Positions 49,307 to 58,344 of a DNA stretch of 64,000 nucleotides are shown here, piece by piece. Numbering within the stretch: the stretch's first letter is position 1; every line of letters starts with the position of its first letter. The notes beneath the pieces are model-generated. The model did no database searches, had not been told where the DNA came from, and saw only the letters and a list, made by a program, of their open reading frames with translations. Location of the stretch: assembly GCF_003852895.1 (NCBI RefSeq), contig NZ_QUSW01000005.1, forward strand, positions 372,001-436,000, written 5' to 3'. The stretch is from Rhizobacter terrae. Lineage in GTDB: Bacteria; Pseudomonadota; Gammaproteobacteria; Burkholderiales; Burkholderiaceae_C. Both the position numbers and the translations under genes were made by a program.

Positions 49307-49405
49307 TTAACGGTGGCGGCGTGGCAGGGGCAAGAGTGCGAGTCCGGCGATGAGGAGAGCCCAGGTTTCAGGGGCATCGCTTTCGCACGCCACAATCCCT
49401 GCCAT
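49307..49405 (-). pseudogene. Remnant of a PEP-CTERM protein C terminus (possible)
   Basis: Leftward, the frame from ATG 49405 encodes 32 residues and ends APETWALLIAGLALLPLPRRHR before a TAA. That is the layout of a PEP-CTERM tail: a PEP-like tetrapeptide (PET), a hydrophobic helix, then RR basic residues. It closely resembles the helix and basic end of PEP-CTERM protein A (GLALLPLARRK). There is no body or signal peptide upstream; the frame runs antisense through pdxA. I read it as the leftover end of a deleted gene. The similarity could be chance. Confidence 0.4.
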
Positions 49406-50420
49406 GACTCCATCGCTTCCCCTGGCCATCACCCAAGGCGATCCCTGCGGCATCGGCCCGGAGATCGTTGCCAAGTTCTTCGGTTGCCATGACTCGTCCG
49501 GCTGCTTCGTCGTGGGCGACGCGTCGGTGATTCGGCGTGCGGTGAAGCAGTCCGGCGGCGGATTGGCGGTGGCCGTCATCGAGTCACCCGCCGATGTGGT
49601 ACTTGCTCCTGCGCGATGCATTCCCGTGTGGGAATCGTCCGTGGACCCTGGCCTGGCCGATGTGCCGATGGGCCGCGTCGACGCGCGAGCCGGTGCCGCG
49701 GCAGCCCGATGCATCACCGACGCCACCGCCATGGCCATGCGCGGCGAGATCGCCGGCATGGTCACCGCGCCCATCCACAAGGAAGCGCTGTCGGCCGCCG
49801 GGGTCAAGTTCCCGGGGCACACCGAGATGCTGCAATCGCTGGCCGCGGTCGATGGCCGCGTCCCGCCGGTGCGCATGATGCTGGCCAACGACGAGCTGCG
49901 CACGGTGCTCGTCACCATCCACATGTCGCTGCGACGCGCCATCGATGCGGTGAGCTTCGACGCCGTGCTCGACACCATCCGCATCTCGCACGATGCCGCC
50001 CGCCGCTGGGGCATGGCGTCGCCGCGCATCGCGGTGGCCGGCCTCAACCCGCATGCTGGGGAGGGCGGGCTGTTCGGCTCGGAGGAGGCAGACATCATCG
50101 CGCCGGCCATCGCGGCTGCGCGGGCGCTGGGCATCGATGCCAGCGGTCCCTACGCCCCCGACACGGTCTTCATGCGCGCCCGCAACGCGCCGGGCCACCC
50201 GGGCGAGTTCGACATCGTGGTCGCGATGACGCACGATCATGGCCTCATCCCCGTGAAGTACCTCGGCGTGGAGCATGGCGTGAACGTCACGCTGGGCCTG
50301 CCCTTCGTGCGCACCAGCCCGGACCACGGCACGGCCTTCGACATCGCCGGGACGGGCAGGGCGGATGAATCGAGCCTGGCGGCGGCAGTTCGGATGGCGA
50401 GGCACTTGTCGCGCGGCTAG
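49404..50420 (+). CDS. pdxA: 4-hydroxythreonine-4-phosphate dehydrogenase PdxA
   Basis: 338-aa NAD-dependent, metal-requiring enzyme of pyridoxal phosphate synthesis. The N terminus LAITQGDPCGIGPEI, the GHTEM metal histidine, AGLNPHAGEGGLFG and the MTHDHGLIPVKYLG segment are all diagnostic. ATG 49404 starts directly with the family motif. It neighbours genes of unrelated function. The DUF1631 gene converges on it with 19 bp between stops. Confidence 0.95.
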   Translation: MTPSLPLAITQGDPCGIGPEIVAKFFGCHDSSGCFVVGDASVIRRAVKQSGGGLAVAVIESPADVVLAPARCIPVWESSVDPGLADVPMGRVDARAGAAAARCITDATAMAMRGEIAGMVTAPIHKEALSAAGVKFPGHTEMLQSLAAVDGRVPPVRMMLANDELRTVLVTIHMSLRRAIDAVSFDAVLDTIRISHDAARRWGMASPRIAVAGLNPHAGEGGLFGSEEADIIAPAIAAARALGIDASGPYAPDTVFMRARNAPGHPGEFDIVVAMTHDHGLIPVKYLGVEHGVNVTLGLPFVRTSPDHGTAFDIAGTGRADESSLAAAVRMARHLSRG

Positions 50421-50439
50421 ACACCACACGGCGGGGCGG

Positions 50440-53103
50440 TCAGTGCCGGGTGGTCGGCGCCGCCTTCGACGATGACTTCAGCGCCGCCAGCTGCCGCCTG
50501 GCACGTGCAGTGGCACGCTCCATCAGGTAGGCATGCTCGACCGCCCGCAGGCGGTTGCTCTCGCACATGCGCGAAAGCATGCGAGCGGTGAGCGAGATGG
50601 TTTCCTGGTGCTTGCGCCCGCGGGTGAACACGAAGAAGTTGCGCCCCGGGCTGACGTAGTTCAGCCGCACCTTCTGCCACTGGTCCTTCAGCAGCATCTG
50701 GTAGGCGAAGCCCACGCGGATGTGGTCGATCAGGCTCGCACCATGCGTGGGCACCGACGGGTCGGGCGCGGCGAGGTCCAGCGGGATGTCGATGCCCAGG
50801 TCCAGCGGCGCTGAATCGGTGGTGTCCACGCCGCCGGGCACGGTGTCTCCGGCTTCGGCCGCCACCACCGCATCGAGGTCGATGTCCACCTCGCCGGACC
50901 AGTCCACCGCGCTTTCTTCCACCAGGCCCACGGCCTGAGCTTCATCGGGCGTGAAGCGCTGTTCGATCTCGGACGATTCCAGCGTGACCGGCTCGGCCTG
51001 CGAGAACTCGTGCGCGCCGGGGATGGGGCTGTTGAAGATGCCCTCGAGCTGCTTGGCCAGCAGGTTGTGCTCCAGCTCCGTCATCGGCGGCGCCTTGAGC
51101 GACTCCGCATGCGAGGGCAGCAGCTTGCCGAAGAATTCCTTTTGCGCCAGCTCCGACCAGCCGATCAGCTTCAAGCCCTCGTTGAGGTCCTTCATCAGCG
51201 TGGGCAGCTGCATCAGGAAACGCTTGCGCATCACCGGGGAGCCCTTGGGCTGCACGCTCATCACCAGGTCGCGGCCGGCGGCACGGAAGCGCTTGGCGAT
51301 GTCGGAATCGACGCCGTTCCTGCGGCTGACGAACACCAGCGCCTGGCTCCACACCTGCGAGGCGAAGTCGCGCAGGTAGTCGGGCATGGTGATGCCGCCC
51401 AGCGCCGAGTTCAGCTGCGCCATGTAGCGCTGCTGGATGCGCAGCTCGGATTCCTTGCTCTCCAGCACCGTGGCGGTGCCGCTGCGCTTGGCGGTGTCCT
51501 CGGCCTGGCCGGAGATGAAGCTCTCCAGGTCGGTGAGCTTTTGCGAGTACAGCTCGATCTGGTCGAAGTCGCCCTCGACGATCTCGTGCACCAGGCTCTT
51601 CACGCGGTCCAGGAACTCCTTGCCGGGGCCTTCGTCGAAGTCGTCGAACGCGCAAGCCAGCGAGGCCAGGCGGTTGACGAAGCGGCGCACCGGGTGGCGG
51701 CGCGAGGAGAAGAAGCCGGAATCCACCAGCGCCACGCGCAGCACCGGCAGCTGCAGCCGGGCGATCTGGCGCGCCATCTGCGGCGGTACCTTGGCGTCGG
51801 AGAGGATCTGGTCGAACAGGCTGCCCACGACGTCGATCACCATGTGATCGAGCTTGCCGCTGGATGCCTGCATCAGCTCTTCGCGGTGGGCCTTGATGAG
51901 GTTGACCGCCATCAGGCCGGTCAGGCCGTCGGAGTAGCCGACGTTGGCCACGGAGCCCGGGTCGGCGGCCAGCGCGCCGATGGCGCCGTGCAGGGTGCCG
52001 CTGCCACCGCCCATGCGTCCGATCCCGGTCTGCGGGGCGAAGCCGCCCGGCTCGGTGGCCAGGGAAATGTCCACGTTGCCCGGCCGGCTGGCCAGGAAGG
52101 TGAGCCGGCGCAGCAGCGTCATCAGCTGAGCGTCAGCCTCTGCGGAAACGCCCGCCGCCGAGCGGCGCGCCGAGCCGGTGTTCGGGCTGCCGGGGCCTCC
52201 CGGGCCGCCGGAACCGCCTGAGCCACCTCCCATGCCGCCGCCGCTGAAGCTGCCGCCGGTGCTCGGACCGGTCGAGTAGCCCGTGGTGGCGCCGTAGGGC
52301 ACCTGCCGCGTCGGGGCCCCGCCACGCATGGTCGGCGCACCCTGCGTCGAGGAAAAGTCGGTGCCCGGCCCGCCGCGCATGTCGGCCGGGCGCGTGCGGG
52401 TGGAATTGAATTCGTCGTGGATGCTCGTGTAGCCGGAGTTGGCGCCCTGGCCGGGGCCGGCCACCGTCTTCACCGTGAGGCCGACCGGCTGGATGTTGCG
52501 GTTCTGCAGATCGCGCAGGATGTTGGCGAAGCACGTCGGCATCGCCTGCGACATGGTCTGCGCGAACTCCTTGGCCAGCAGCCGGCGGCCGTCCGGGTCG
52601 TTGGTGATGGCCTCGATGGCACGGTAGATCGCCATGCCCAGCACGTCCGCGCGCAGCGGGTTGCGTTCCTCGTCGGCGCGGCCCAGGTTCAGCACCGAGC
52701 CCATGTAGGCCGCCATCTCGCGCAGCTCCCATTCGCAGGAATGGGAAATCTGTTGGCCGATGCGCTCGGCGAACATGCGCTCCTCGACCTCGTGGTCTTC
52801 CACCAGGGTGAGCGACTCCCAGCTGGCGGAGAACTTGCGCCGCGGGTCGACCGCGCGGGGGGAAATCTCTTCCTGGATCTTGTCCATCAGCTGCTTGCCG
52901 AAGGACAGGTGGAAGGTGTTCATCTTCTTGCGCAGGTCGATCTGCGTGGCCAGCAGCAGGTCGCGCTCGAAGATGCGGGTGGCCGCCTGCGCCTGATTGC
53001 CCAGGCTCGAAGCCACGCGCTCGGCCACCGCCTGGGTGGTGGCCTTCACGTGGGCTGCGGCCGCCTCCACGGCGGCGGGCAATCGGGTCTCGCTGGGGTT
53101 CAT
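50440..53103 (-). CDS. DUF1631 family protein
   Basis: 887 aa, soluble, no signal peptide. A helical N-terminal region (about 1-210) precedes a Gly/Ser/Pro-rich low-complexity linker (about 235-325, many GG and GPG). A long helical region (to about 690), an acidic stretch (about 710-790) and a C-terminal beta-rich part follow (VRLNYVSPGRNFFVFTRGRKHQETISL), which resembles a PilZ-like barrel. Databases sometimes label such proteins thymidine phosphorylase, which the sequence does not support. Function unknown. mscL lies upstream on the same strand. Confidence 0.83.
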   Translation of the reverse strand: MNPSETRLPAAVEAAAAHVKATTQAVAERVASSLGNQAQAATRIFERDLLLATQIDLRKKMNTFHLSFGKQLMDKIQEEISPRAVDPRRKFSASWESLTLVEDHEVEERMFAERIGQQISHSCEWELREMAAYMGSVLNLGRADEERNPLRADVLGMAIYRAIEAITNDPDGRRLLAKEFAQTMSQAMPTCFANILRDLQNRNIQPVGLTVKTVAGPGQGANSGYTSIHDEFNSTRTRPADMRGGPGTDFSSTQGAPTMRGGAPTRQVPYGATTGYSTGPSTGGSFSGGGMGGGSGGSGGPGGPGSPNTGSARRSAAGVSAEADAQLMTLLRRLTFLASRPGNVDISLATEPGGFAPQTGIGRMGGGSGTLHGAIGALAADPGSVANVGYSDGLTGLMAVNLIKAHREELMQASSGKLDHMVIDVVGSLFDQILSDAKVPPQMARQIARLQLPVLRVALVDSGFFSSRRHPVRRFVNRLASLACAFDDFDEGPGKEFLDRVKSLVHEIVEGDFDQIELYSQKLTDLESFISGQAEDTAKRSGTATVLESKESELRIQQRYMAQLNSALGGITMPDYLRDFASQVWSQALVFVSRRNGVDSDIAKRFRAAGRDLVMSVQPKGSPVMRKRFLMQLPTLMKDLNEGLKLIGWSELAQKEFFGKLLPSHAESLKAPPMTELEHNLLAKQLEGIFNSPIPGAHEFSQAEPVTLESSEIEQRFTPDEAQAVGLVEESAVDWSGEVDIDLDAVVAAEAGDTVPGGVDTTDSAPLDLGIDIPLDLAAPDPSVPTHGASLIDHIRVGFAYQMLLKDQWQKVRLNYVSPGRNFFVFTRGRKHQETISLTARMLSRMCESNRLRAVEHAYLMERATARARRQLAALKSSSKAAPTTRH

Positions 53104-53242
53104 TGGGGAATCAAGGCCGCTTACTCGCACAGGTCCTCGCAGGGTCCACTCGCAAGGTCCGGTCCCGGCAGACTCCTCTACCGGGCTTTGAAGTATGGAC
53201 CGAAAAAGCCCGGGCCAATTTCACGGTAAGCGGCATCATCCC

Positions 53243-53656
53243 TCACTTCTTCAGCGAATCGCGGATCTCGCGCAGCAACTGGATGTCCTCCGGCGTGGCT
53301 GCAGGCGCTGGCGGGGGTTCCTGGGTCTTGAGCTTGTTGATGGCGCGCACCATCATGAAGATGATGAAGGCCAGGATGACGAAGTTGACGGCCACCGTCA
53401 GGAAGTTCCCGTACGCGAACACCGCGCCGGCCTTCTTGGCCTCGGCCAGCGCCATGCCCGAGGCCTGCCCCGCCAGCGGGATGTAGTAGCTGGAGAAGTC
53501 CAGCCCGCCGAAGATGCGGCTGACGATGGGCATGATGAGGTCGGCCACCACTGAATCGACGATCTTTCCGAATGCCGCACCGATGATCACGCCGACGGCG
53601 AGATCGACCACGTTCCCTTTCATCGCGAACTGCTTGAACTCGGATCCGAAACTCAT
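53243..53656 (-). CDS. mscL: Large-conductance mechanosensitive channel MscL
   Basis: 137-aa pentameric channel that opens at high membrane tension. The N-terminal amphipathic start ([43 protein letters not shown]) and the second helix ([26 protein letters not shown]) are canonical, and the C terminus is a charged helix. A GAGCACG-type leader precedes the ATG. It is divergent from petA with 269 bp between, and separated from DUF1631 by 139 bp. Confidence 0.97.
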   Translation of the reverse strand: MSFGSEFKQFAMKGNVVDLAVGVIIGAAFGKIVDSVVADLIMPIVSRIFGGLDFSSYYIPLAGQASGMALAEAKKAGAVFAYGNFLTVAVNFVILAFIIFMMVRAINKLKTQEPPPAPAATPEDIQLLREIRDSLKK

Positions 53657-53925
53657 CGCGTGCTCCTCTTGTTGCCATTGTTGGGGGCCGTCGCCCGGGC
53701 CGGCCGGCGGTCGCCGCCAGTATTCCCGAGACGCGGGCCAAGTCAATTGGCGCTGCGCCGCAGCAATCCCCGGCGGGCGCCCTGGCGGGCCGAGCGGCAC
53801 GCCGGCGCGCGCGGGTCAGTCGGCGGCAAGCCTGGGTCGGTGAAGGGACCCCCTTGACGCGTCCGTTAGAATTCCAGGTTGCCCCTGAATACGAAAAGTT
53901 CATTTCGTCTCTTTCGAGGATTCTC

Positions 53926-54525
53926 ATGAGTGACAAGCCAGTCGATACCGGCAAACGCACGTGGCTCATCGCGTCGAGCTGTGCGGGTGTGGCCGGAGGC
54001 GTTGCGGCCGCCGTGCCCTTCGTTTCCTCCTTCCAGCCGTCCGAGCGCGCCCGCGCCGCGGGTGCTCCCGTCGAGGCCGACATCAGCGGCTTGAAGCCCG
54101 GTGAGAAGCTCACGGTCGAATGGCGCGGCAAGCCCGTGTGGATCGTCAGGCGCACCAAGGAGCAGCTCGATGCGCTGCCCAAGGTCGATGCCCAACTGGC
54201 CGACCCCAAGTCCCAACGCAAGCAGGACGAACTCACGCCCGCCTACGCCCGCAACGAGTCCCGCTCGATCAAGCCGGAAATCCTCGTCGTCGTGGGCATC
54301 TGCTCGCACCTGGGCTGCTCGCCCGGCGACAAGTTCAACCCCGGCCCGCAGCCCTCGCTGCCCGACGACTGGGTGGGCGGCTTCCTGTGCCCCTGCCACG
54401 GCTCCACCTTCGACATGGCCGGCCGCGTCTACAAGAACAAGCCCGCGCCGGACAACCTCGAAGTGCCGCCGCACATGTACCTCTCCGAGACGCGTCTGCT
54501 GATCGGCGAAGACAAGAAGGCCTGA
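53926..54525 (+). CDS. petA: Cytochrome bc1 complex Rieske iron-sulfur subunit
   Basis: 199 aa. The [2Fe-2S] ligands are Cys126 and His128 (CSHLGC) and Cys155 and His158 (CPCHGS), with Cys131 and Cys157 forming the disulfide. An N-terminal membrane anchor at about 12-36 is preceded by GKRTWLIA, where the usual twin arginine is Lys-Arg. ATG 53926 matches the typical MSDKPV start; an earlier frame exists. First gene of petABC. TAGAAT (53867-53872) upstream may be a -10. Confidence 0.96.
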   Translation: MSDKPVDTGKRTWLIASSCAGVAGGVAAAVPFVSSFQPSERARAAGAPVEADISGLKPGEKLTVEWRGKPVWIVRRTKEQLDALPKVDAQLADPKSQRKQDELTPAYARNESRSIKPEILVVVGICSHLGCSPGDKFNPGPQPSLPDDWVGGFLCPCHGSTFDMAGRVYKNKPAPDNLEVPPHMYLSETRLLIGEDKKA

Positions 54526-54561
54526 CCAGGCCTGAGCCACTGAATCTTCAAAGAGAACCAC

Positions 54562-55962
54562 ATGGCTGAATTCAAAGAAGCACCCGCCAACGCGTCCGCT
54601 GGCCAGAAGCTGCTCAACTGGGTTGACAACCGGTTCCCGGCGACCAAGCTCTGGAACGAGCACGTGGGCCAGTACTACGCGCCGAAGAACTTCAACTTCT
54701 GGTACATCTTCGGCTCGCTGTCGCTGCTGGTGCTGGTGATCCAGATCGTCACCGGCATCTTCCTCGTGATGCACTACAAGCCCGATGCAGGCCTGGCCTT
54801 CGCATCGGTCGAGTACATCATGCGCGACGTGCCCTGGGGCTGGCTGATCCGCTACATGCACTCCACGGGCGCCTCGGCGTTCTTCATCGTGGTGTACCTG
54901 CACATGTTCCGCGGGCTGCTGTACGGGTCGTACCGCAAGCCGCGCGAGCTGGTCTGGATCTTCGGCTGCGCCATCTTCCTGTGCCTGATGGCCGAGGCCT
55001 TCATGGGCTACCTGCTGCCCTGGGGCCAGATGAGCTACTGGGGCGCCCAGGTGATCGTGAACCTGTTCGCCGCCGTGCCCCTGGTCGGCCCTGACCTCGC
55101 GCTCTTGATCCGCGGCGACTACGTGGTGAGCGACGCAACGCTGAACCGCTTCTTCAGCTTCCACGTCATCGCGGTGCCTCTGGTGCTGCTGGGCCTGGTG
55201 GTGGCGCACATCATCGCGCTGCACGAAGTGGGCTCCAACAACCCCGACGGCGTCGAGATCAAGTCCAAGAAGGACGCGCTGGGCCGCCCGCTGGACGGCA
55301 TTCCCTTCCATCCGTACTACACGACGCACGACATCTTCGGCACGAGCGTGTTCCTGATGGCCTTCAGCGCCGTGGTGTTCTTCCTGCCCGAGTTCGGCGG
55401 CTACTTCCTGGAGTACAACAACTTCATCCCGGCCGACCCGCTGAAGACGCCGGCGCACATCGCCCCGGTGTGGTACTTCACGCCGTTCTACTCGATGCTG
55501 CGCGCCACCACCGACCTGATGGTCAACGTGCTGTGCGTGATCGTCGGACTGGGGGCGCTGGGCGGAGTGGTCAAGGGTCGCTTCGGCGGCGCAGCCAAGG
55601 CGGCGCTGGTCGTCATCGCAGCCGTCGCCATCGTCCTGCTCAAGACCTTCGACGCGAAGTTCTGGGGCGTGGTCGTGATGGGCGGCGCGGTGATCATCCT
55701 CTTCTTCCTGCCCTGGCTGGATCACAGCAAGGTGAAGTCGATCCGCTACCGCCCGAGCTGGCACAAGTACGTGTACGCCGTGTTCGTGCTGTTCTTCCTG
55801 GCACTGGGCTACCTCGGCGCGCAGCCGCCGTCGGAAGCCGGCAACTACGTCTCGCAGCTGGGCACGCTGGTGTACTTCGGCTTCTTCCTGCTGATGCCCT
55901 GGTGGAGCCAGCTGGGCGAGTTCAAGCCCGTGCCCGAACGCGTCACCTACGTTCCTCACTGA
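54562..55962 (+). CDS. petB: Cytochrome bc1 complex cytochrome b subunit
   Basis: 466-aa membrane protein with about eight to ten helices carrying two hemes b. Visible motifs: WGWLIRYMHSTGASAFFIVVYLHM and FFSFHVIAVPLVLLGLVVAHIIALHEVGSNNP with the heme histidines, GGYFLEY-type stretch, and PAHIAPVWYFTPFYSML near the Qo site. The typical PEWY is PVWY here, as in many betaproteobacteria. The C-terminal 70 residues form extra helices. It follows petA by 36 bp. Confidence 0.96.
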   Translation: MAEFKEAPANASAGQKLLNWVDNRFPATKLWNEHVGQYYAPKNFNFWYIFGSLSLLVLVIQIVTGIFLVMHYKPDAGLAFASVEYIMRDVPWGWLIRYMHSTGASAFFIVVYLHMFRGLLYGSYRKPRELVWIFGCAIFLCLMAEAFMGYLLPWGQMSYWGAQVIVNLFAAVPLVGPDLALLIRGDYVVSDATLNRFFSFHVIAVPLVLLGLVVAHIIALHEVGSNNPDGVEIKSKKDALGRPLDGIPFHPYYTTHDIFGTSVFLMAFSAVVFFLPEFGGYFLEYNNFIPADPLKTPAHIAPVWYFTPFYSMLRATTDLMVNVLCVIVGLGALGGVVKGRFGGAAKAALVVIAAVAIVLLKTFDAKFWGVVVMGGAVIILFFLPWLDHSKVKSIRYRPSWHKYVYAVFVLFFLALGYLGAQPPSEAGNYVSQLGTLVYFGFFLLMPWWSQLGEFKPVPERVTYVPH

Positions 55963-55984
55963 CGAGCCGTCCGGAGCAGACACA

Positions 55985-56752
55985 ATGAAGAAACTCATCG
56001 CATCCCTGCTGCTCGCGCTGGGCTTCGTGGCCGGCGTTTCGGCCAACGAAGGCGGCATGGCCTGGGACAAGTTCCCGCAGGAGAAGATGTCCGACGTGGC
56101 CGCGCTGCAGCATGGCGCCAAGCTGTTCGTCAACTACTGCCTGAACTGCCACAGCGCAGCCTTCATGCGCTACAACCGCCTGCGCGACCTGGACCTCACC
56201 GAGGACCAGATCAAGAAGAACATGCTGTTCGCCAGCGAGAAGGTCGGCGACGTCATGAAGACCTCGCTGGACCCCAAGCAGGCCAAGGAATGGTTCGGCG
56301 CCGTGCCGCCTGACCTGTCGGTGATCGCGCGTTCCCGCGCGGGCTCCAACGGCACCGGTGCAGACTACCTCTACACCTACCTGCGCACCTACTACCGCGA
56401 CGAGACCAAGCCCACGGGCTGGAACAACCTCGCCTTCCCCAACGTGGGCATGCCCCACGCCCTGTGGGAGCTGCAAGGCCAGCGCGCCGCCAAGTTCATC
56501 GAGGTGAAGGACCCGCACGACCCGAGCAAGACCACGCACCGCTTCGACGGCTTCGAGCAGATCACCCCGGGGACGCTGACCCAGACCCAGTACGACGAGT
56601 CCGTGGCCGACCTCGTCGCCTACCTGAACTGGATGGCCGAGCCCTCCCAGGCCCTGCGCGTCCGCCTGGGCGTGTGGGTGCTGATCTTCCTCGCCGTCTT
56701 CACCCTGTTCGCCTGGCGCCTGAACGCCGCTTACTGGAAAGACGTGAAGTGA
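55985..56752 (+). CDS. petC: Cytochrome bc1 complex cytochrome c1 subunit
   Basis: 255 aa. A Sec signal peptide (1-20) leads to the heme c motif YCLNCHS with Cys52, Cys55 and His56. NLAFPNVGMPHALWEL near the middle supplies the Met ligand. The C-terminal anchor helix (about 225-245, VWVLIFLAVFTLFAW) is present. It completes petABC for electron transfer from quinol to cytochrome c. The sspA gene follows after 118 bp, an arrangement common in betaproteobacteria. Confidence 0.96.
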   Translation: MKKLIASLLLALGFVAGVSANEGGMAWDKFPQEKMSDVAALQHGAKLFVNYCLNCHSAAFMRYNRLRDLDLTEDQIKKNMLFASEKVGDVMKTSLDPKQAKEWFGAVPPDLSVIARSRAGSNGTGADYLYTYLRTYYRDETKPTGWNNLAFPNVGMPHALWELQGQRAAKFIEVKDPHDPSKTTHRFDGFEQITPGTLTQTQYDESVADLVAYLNWMAEPSQALRVRLGVWVLIFLAVFTLFAWRLNAAYWKDVK

Positions 56753-56870
56753 CACGTCACCCCGTCCGCGGCCTGACCGGGCCTCGGACCCTCCGCGCAG
56801 TGGAGCGCCTCACCGGGCGTCCACTGCGTGATTGCTTTTCTGACCTCCTGACCTTGAGGAGCCCACGCCC

Positions 56871-57482
56871 ATGATGGTGCTTTATTCCGGAACCACTTGC
56901 CCCTACTCGCACCGTTGCCGCTTCGTGCTGTTCGAAAAGGGCATGGACTTCGAGATCCGCGACGTCGACCTCTTCGCCAAGCCCGAAGACATCGCGCTGA
57001 TGAACCCGTACAACGAGGTGCCCATCCTCGTCGAGCGCGACCTCATCCTGTACGAGTCGCACATCATCAACGAGTACATCGACGAGCGCTTCCCGCATCC
57101 GCAGCTCATGCCCGGCGACCCGGTCGCCCGTGCACGCGTGCGCCTGTTCCTGCTCAACTTCGAGAAGGAGCTGTTCGCCCACGTGAACGTGCTCGAGTCG
57201 CGTGGCATCAAGCCCACCGACAAGCAGCTGGAGAAGGCCCGCGCACAGATCCGTGACCGACTCACGCAGCTCGCGCCCATCTTCCTGAAGAACAAGTACA
57301 TGCTGGGCGACGACTTCTCGATGCTCGACGTGGCCATCGCTCCTTTGCTGTGGCGCCTGGACTACTACGGCATCGACATGTCCAAGAACGCCGTGCCGCT
57401 CCTGAAGTACGCCGAGCGCATCTTCTCGCGCCCGGCCTACATCGAGGCGCTCACGCCGTCCGAGAAGGTGATGCGCAAGTAA
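56871..57482 (+). CDS. sspA: Stringent starvation protein A (GST-fold)
   Basis: 203 aa. The thioredoxin-like N-terminal domain (LYSGTTCPYSHRCRFVLFEKGMDFEIRDVDLF) and the all-helical C-terminal domain (LLNFEKELFAHVNVLES, MLDVAIAPLLWRLDYYGI) match SspA. SspA binds RNA polymerase and affects stress and phage-related transcription in E. coli. It lacks GST activity in known cases. It is followed by sspB after 14 bp. Confidence 0.95.
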   Translation: MMVLYSGTTCPYSHRCRFVLFEKGMDFEIRDVDLFAKPEDIALMNPYNEVPILVERDLILYESHIINEYIDERFPHPQLMPGDPVARARVRLFLLNFEKELFAHVNVLESRGIKPTDKQLEKARAQIRDRLTQLAPIFLKNKYMLGDDFSMLDVAIAPLLWRLDYYGIDMSKNAVPLLKYAERIFSRPAYIEALTPSEKVMRK

Positions 57483-57496
57483 GCGCTGCGAGCCTC

Positions 57497-58033
57497 ATGA
57501 CCCTGCCCACCGCTCCCGCCAACGCCGGCAGCTCGACGCGCCCGTACCTCATCCGGGCGCTGCATGACTGGTGCACCGACAACGGCTTCACGCCCTACAT
57601 CGCGGTGTTCGTGGATGCGAGCGTGCAGGTGCCCACCGAGTACGTGAAGAACAACGAGATCGTGCTCAACATCGGCTTCGAGGCCACCACGGCCTTGAAG
57701 CTGGGCAACGAGCTGATCGAGTTCAAGGCGCGCTTTGGCGGCACCTCGCGCGAGATCCTGGTACCGGTGGACCACGTCATCGCGATCTACGCGCGCGAGA
57801 ACGGGCAGGGCATGGCCTTCCCGGTGCCCACCGAGGCACCGGCGGGCATGACGCCAGCGCCGACGCCGGAGCCCACCGGCGCCAAGGGCCCCAAGCTCGC
57901 CCTGGCGGATTCGGCCAAGTCGGAAGACTCCGAAGGCATCGAGCCCGAAGGTGGTGATGCGCACGCCGAGCCCACAGAACCGCCGCCCGAGCCACCCGCC
58001 GGCGGCCGGCCCACGCTCAAGCGCATCAAGTGA
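57497..58033 (+). CDS. sspB: SspB, ClpXP adaptor protein
   Basis: 178 aa. The N-terminal substrate-binding domain (STRPYLIRALHDWCTDNGFTPYI, and AIYARENGQGMAFP near residue 100) binds ssrA-tagged and other substrates. A long disordered acidic linker ends in a ClpX-binding tail (GGRPTLKRIK). The layout is normal. It follows sspA by 14 bp. Confidence 0.95.
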   Translation: MTLPTAPANAGSSTRPYLIRALHDWCTDNGFTPYIAVFVDASVQVPTEYVKNNEIVLNIGFEATTALKLGNELIEFKARFGGTSREILVPVDHVIAIYARENGQGMAFPVPTEAPAGMTPAPTPEPTGAKGPKLALADSAKSEDSEGIEPEGGDAHAEPTEPPPEPPAGGRPTLKRIK

Positions 58034-58034
58034 A

Positions 58035-58055
58035 CGCGGGCCGCCAAGGCCCGCG
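58035..58055. terminator. Hairpin after sspB
   Basis: CGCGGGCC-GCCAA-GGCCCGCG is a perfect 8-bp stem with a 5-base loop, starting just after the sspB stop. There is no T-run. Confidence 0.6.
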
Positions 58056-58106
58056 ACTTATACTGCCCGCCTCCCAGAATCTGCGCGGCTTCTCCGCCGC
58101 CGCAGT

Positions 58107-58182
58107 GCCGGCTTAGCTCAGTTGGTAGAGCACCCGCCTTGTAAGCGGAAGGTCTTCGGTTCGATTCCGAAAGCCGGCACCA
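58107..58182 (+). tRNA. tRNA-Thr (anticodon TGT)
   Basis: 76 nt with encoded CCA. The acceptor stem GCCGGCT/AGCCGGC is perfect, the D loop has AGCTCAGTTGGTAGAGC, the anticodon loop is CTTGTAA with TGT at 58140-58142, and the T loop is GGTTCGATTCC. The anticodon stem has one C-A mismatch at its outer end. TATACT at 58059-58064 may be the promoter -10. No tRNA neighbours. Beyond the gene, 58183-58344 shows only a weak inverted repeat (CGACCCT...AGGGTCG). Confidence 0.96.
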
Positions 58183-58344
58183 CGACCCTTGCACCGCTGT
58201 TGGCCCCAGGGTCGAGCACGTATCAAGAAGATTCTGCGCGGGGTGGGAAAACCCGGAATGGGCGACCCGCGCTGCTATCCAGGCTGCCGAATATCGCCAC
58301 ACTTGCCACCGGCCTGTAAGCGCCGCAACGGCACTCGAAACCGG

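Noticed and set aside
50440-53103. Annotation as thymidine phosphorylase
   Set aside because: No glycosyltransferase family 3 motif is visible; that label appears to be a propagated error.
53854-53872. TTGACG and TAGAAT before petA as a promoter
   Set aside because: Only 7 bp separate them; TAGAAT alone may be a -10, but the pair is not a promoter.
54562-55962. PVWY instead of PEWY in cytochrome b as a broken Qo site
   Set aside because: I recall PVWY in other betaproteobacterial cytochromes b, and every other motif is intact.
53866-56133. A 755-codon minus-strand frame opposite petA-petB
   Set aside because: Opposite highly conserved bc1 genes; no domain, composition typical of antisense frames.
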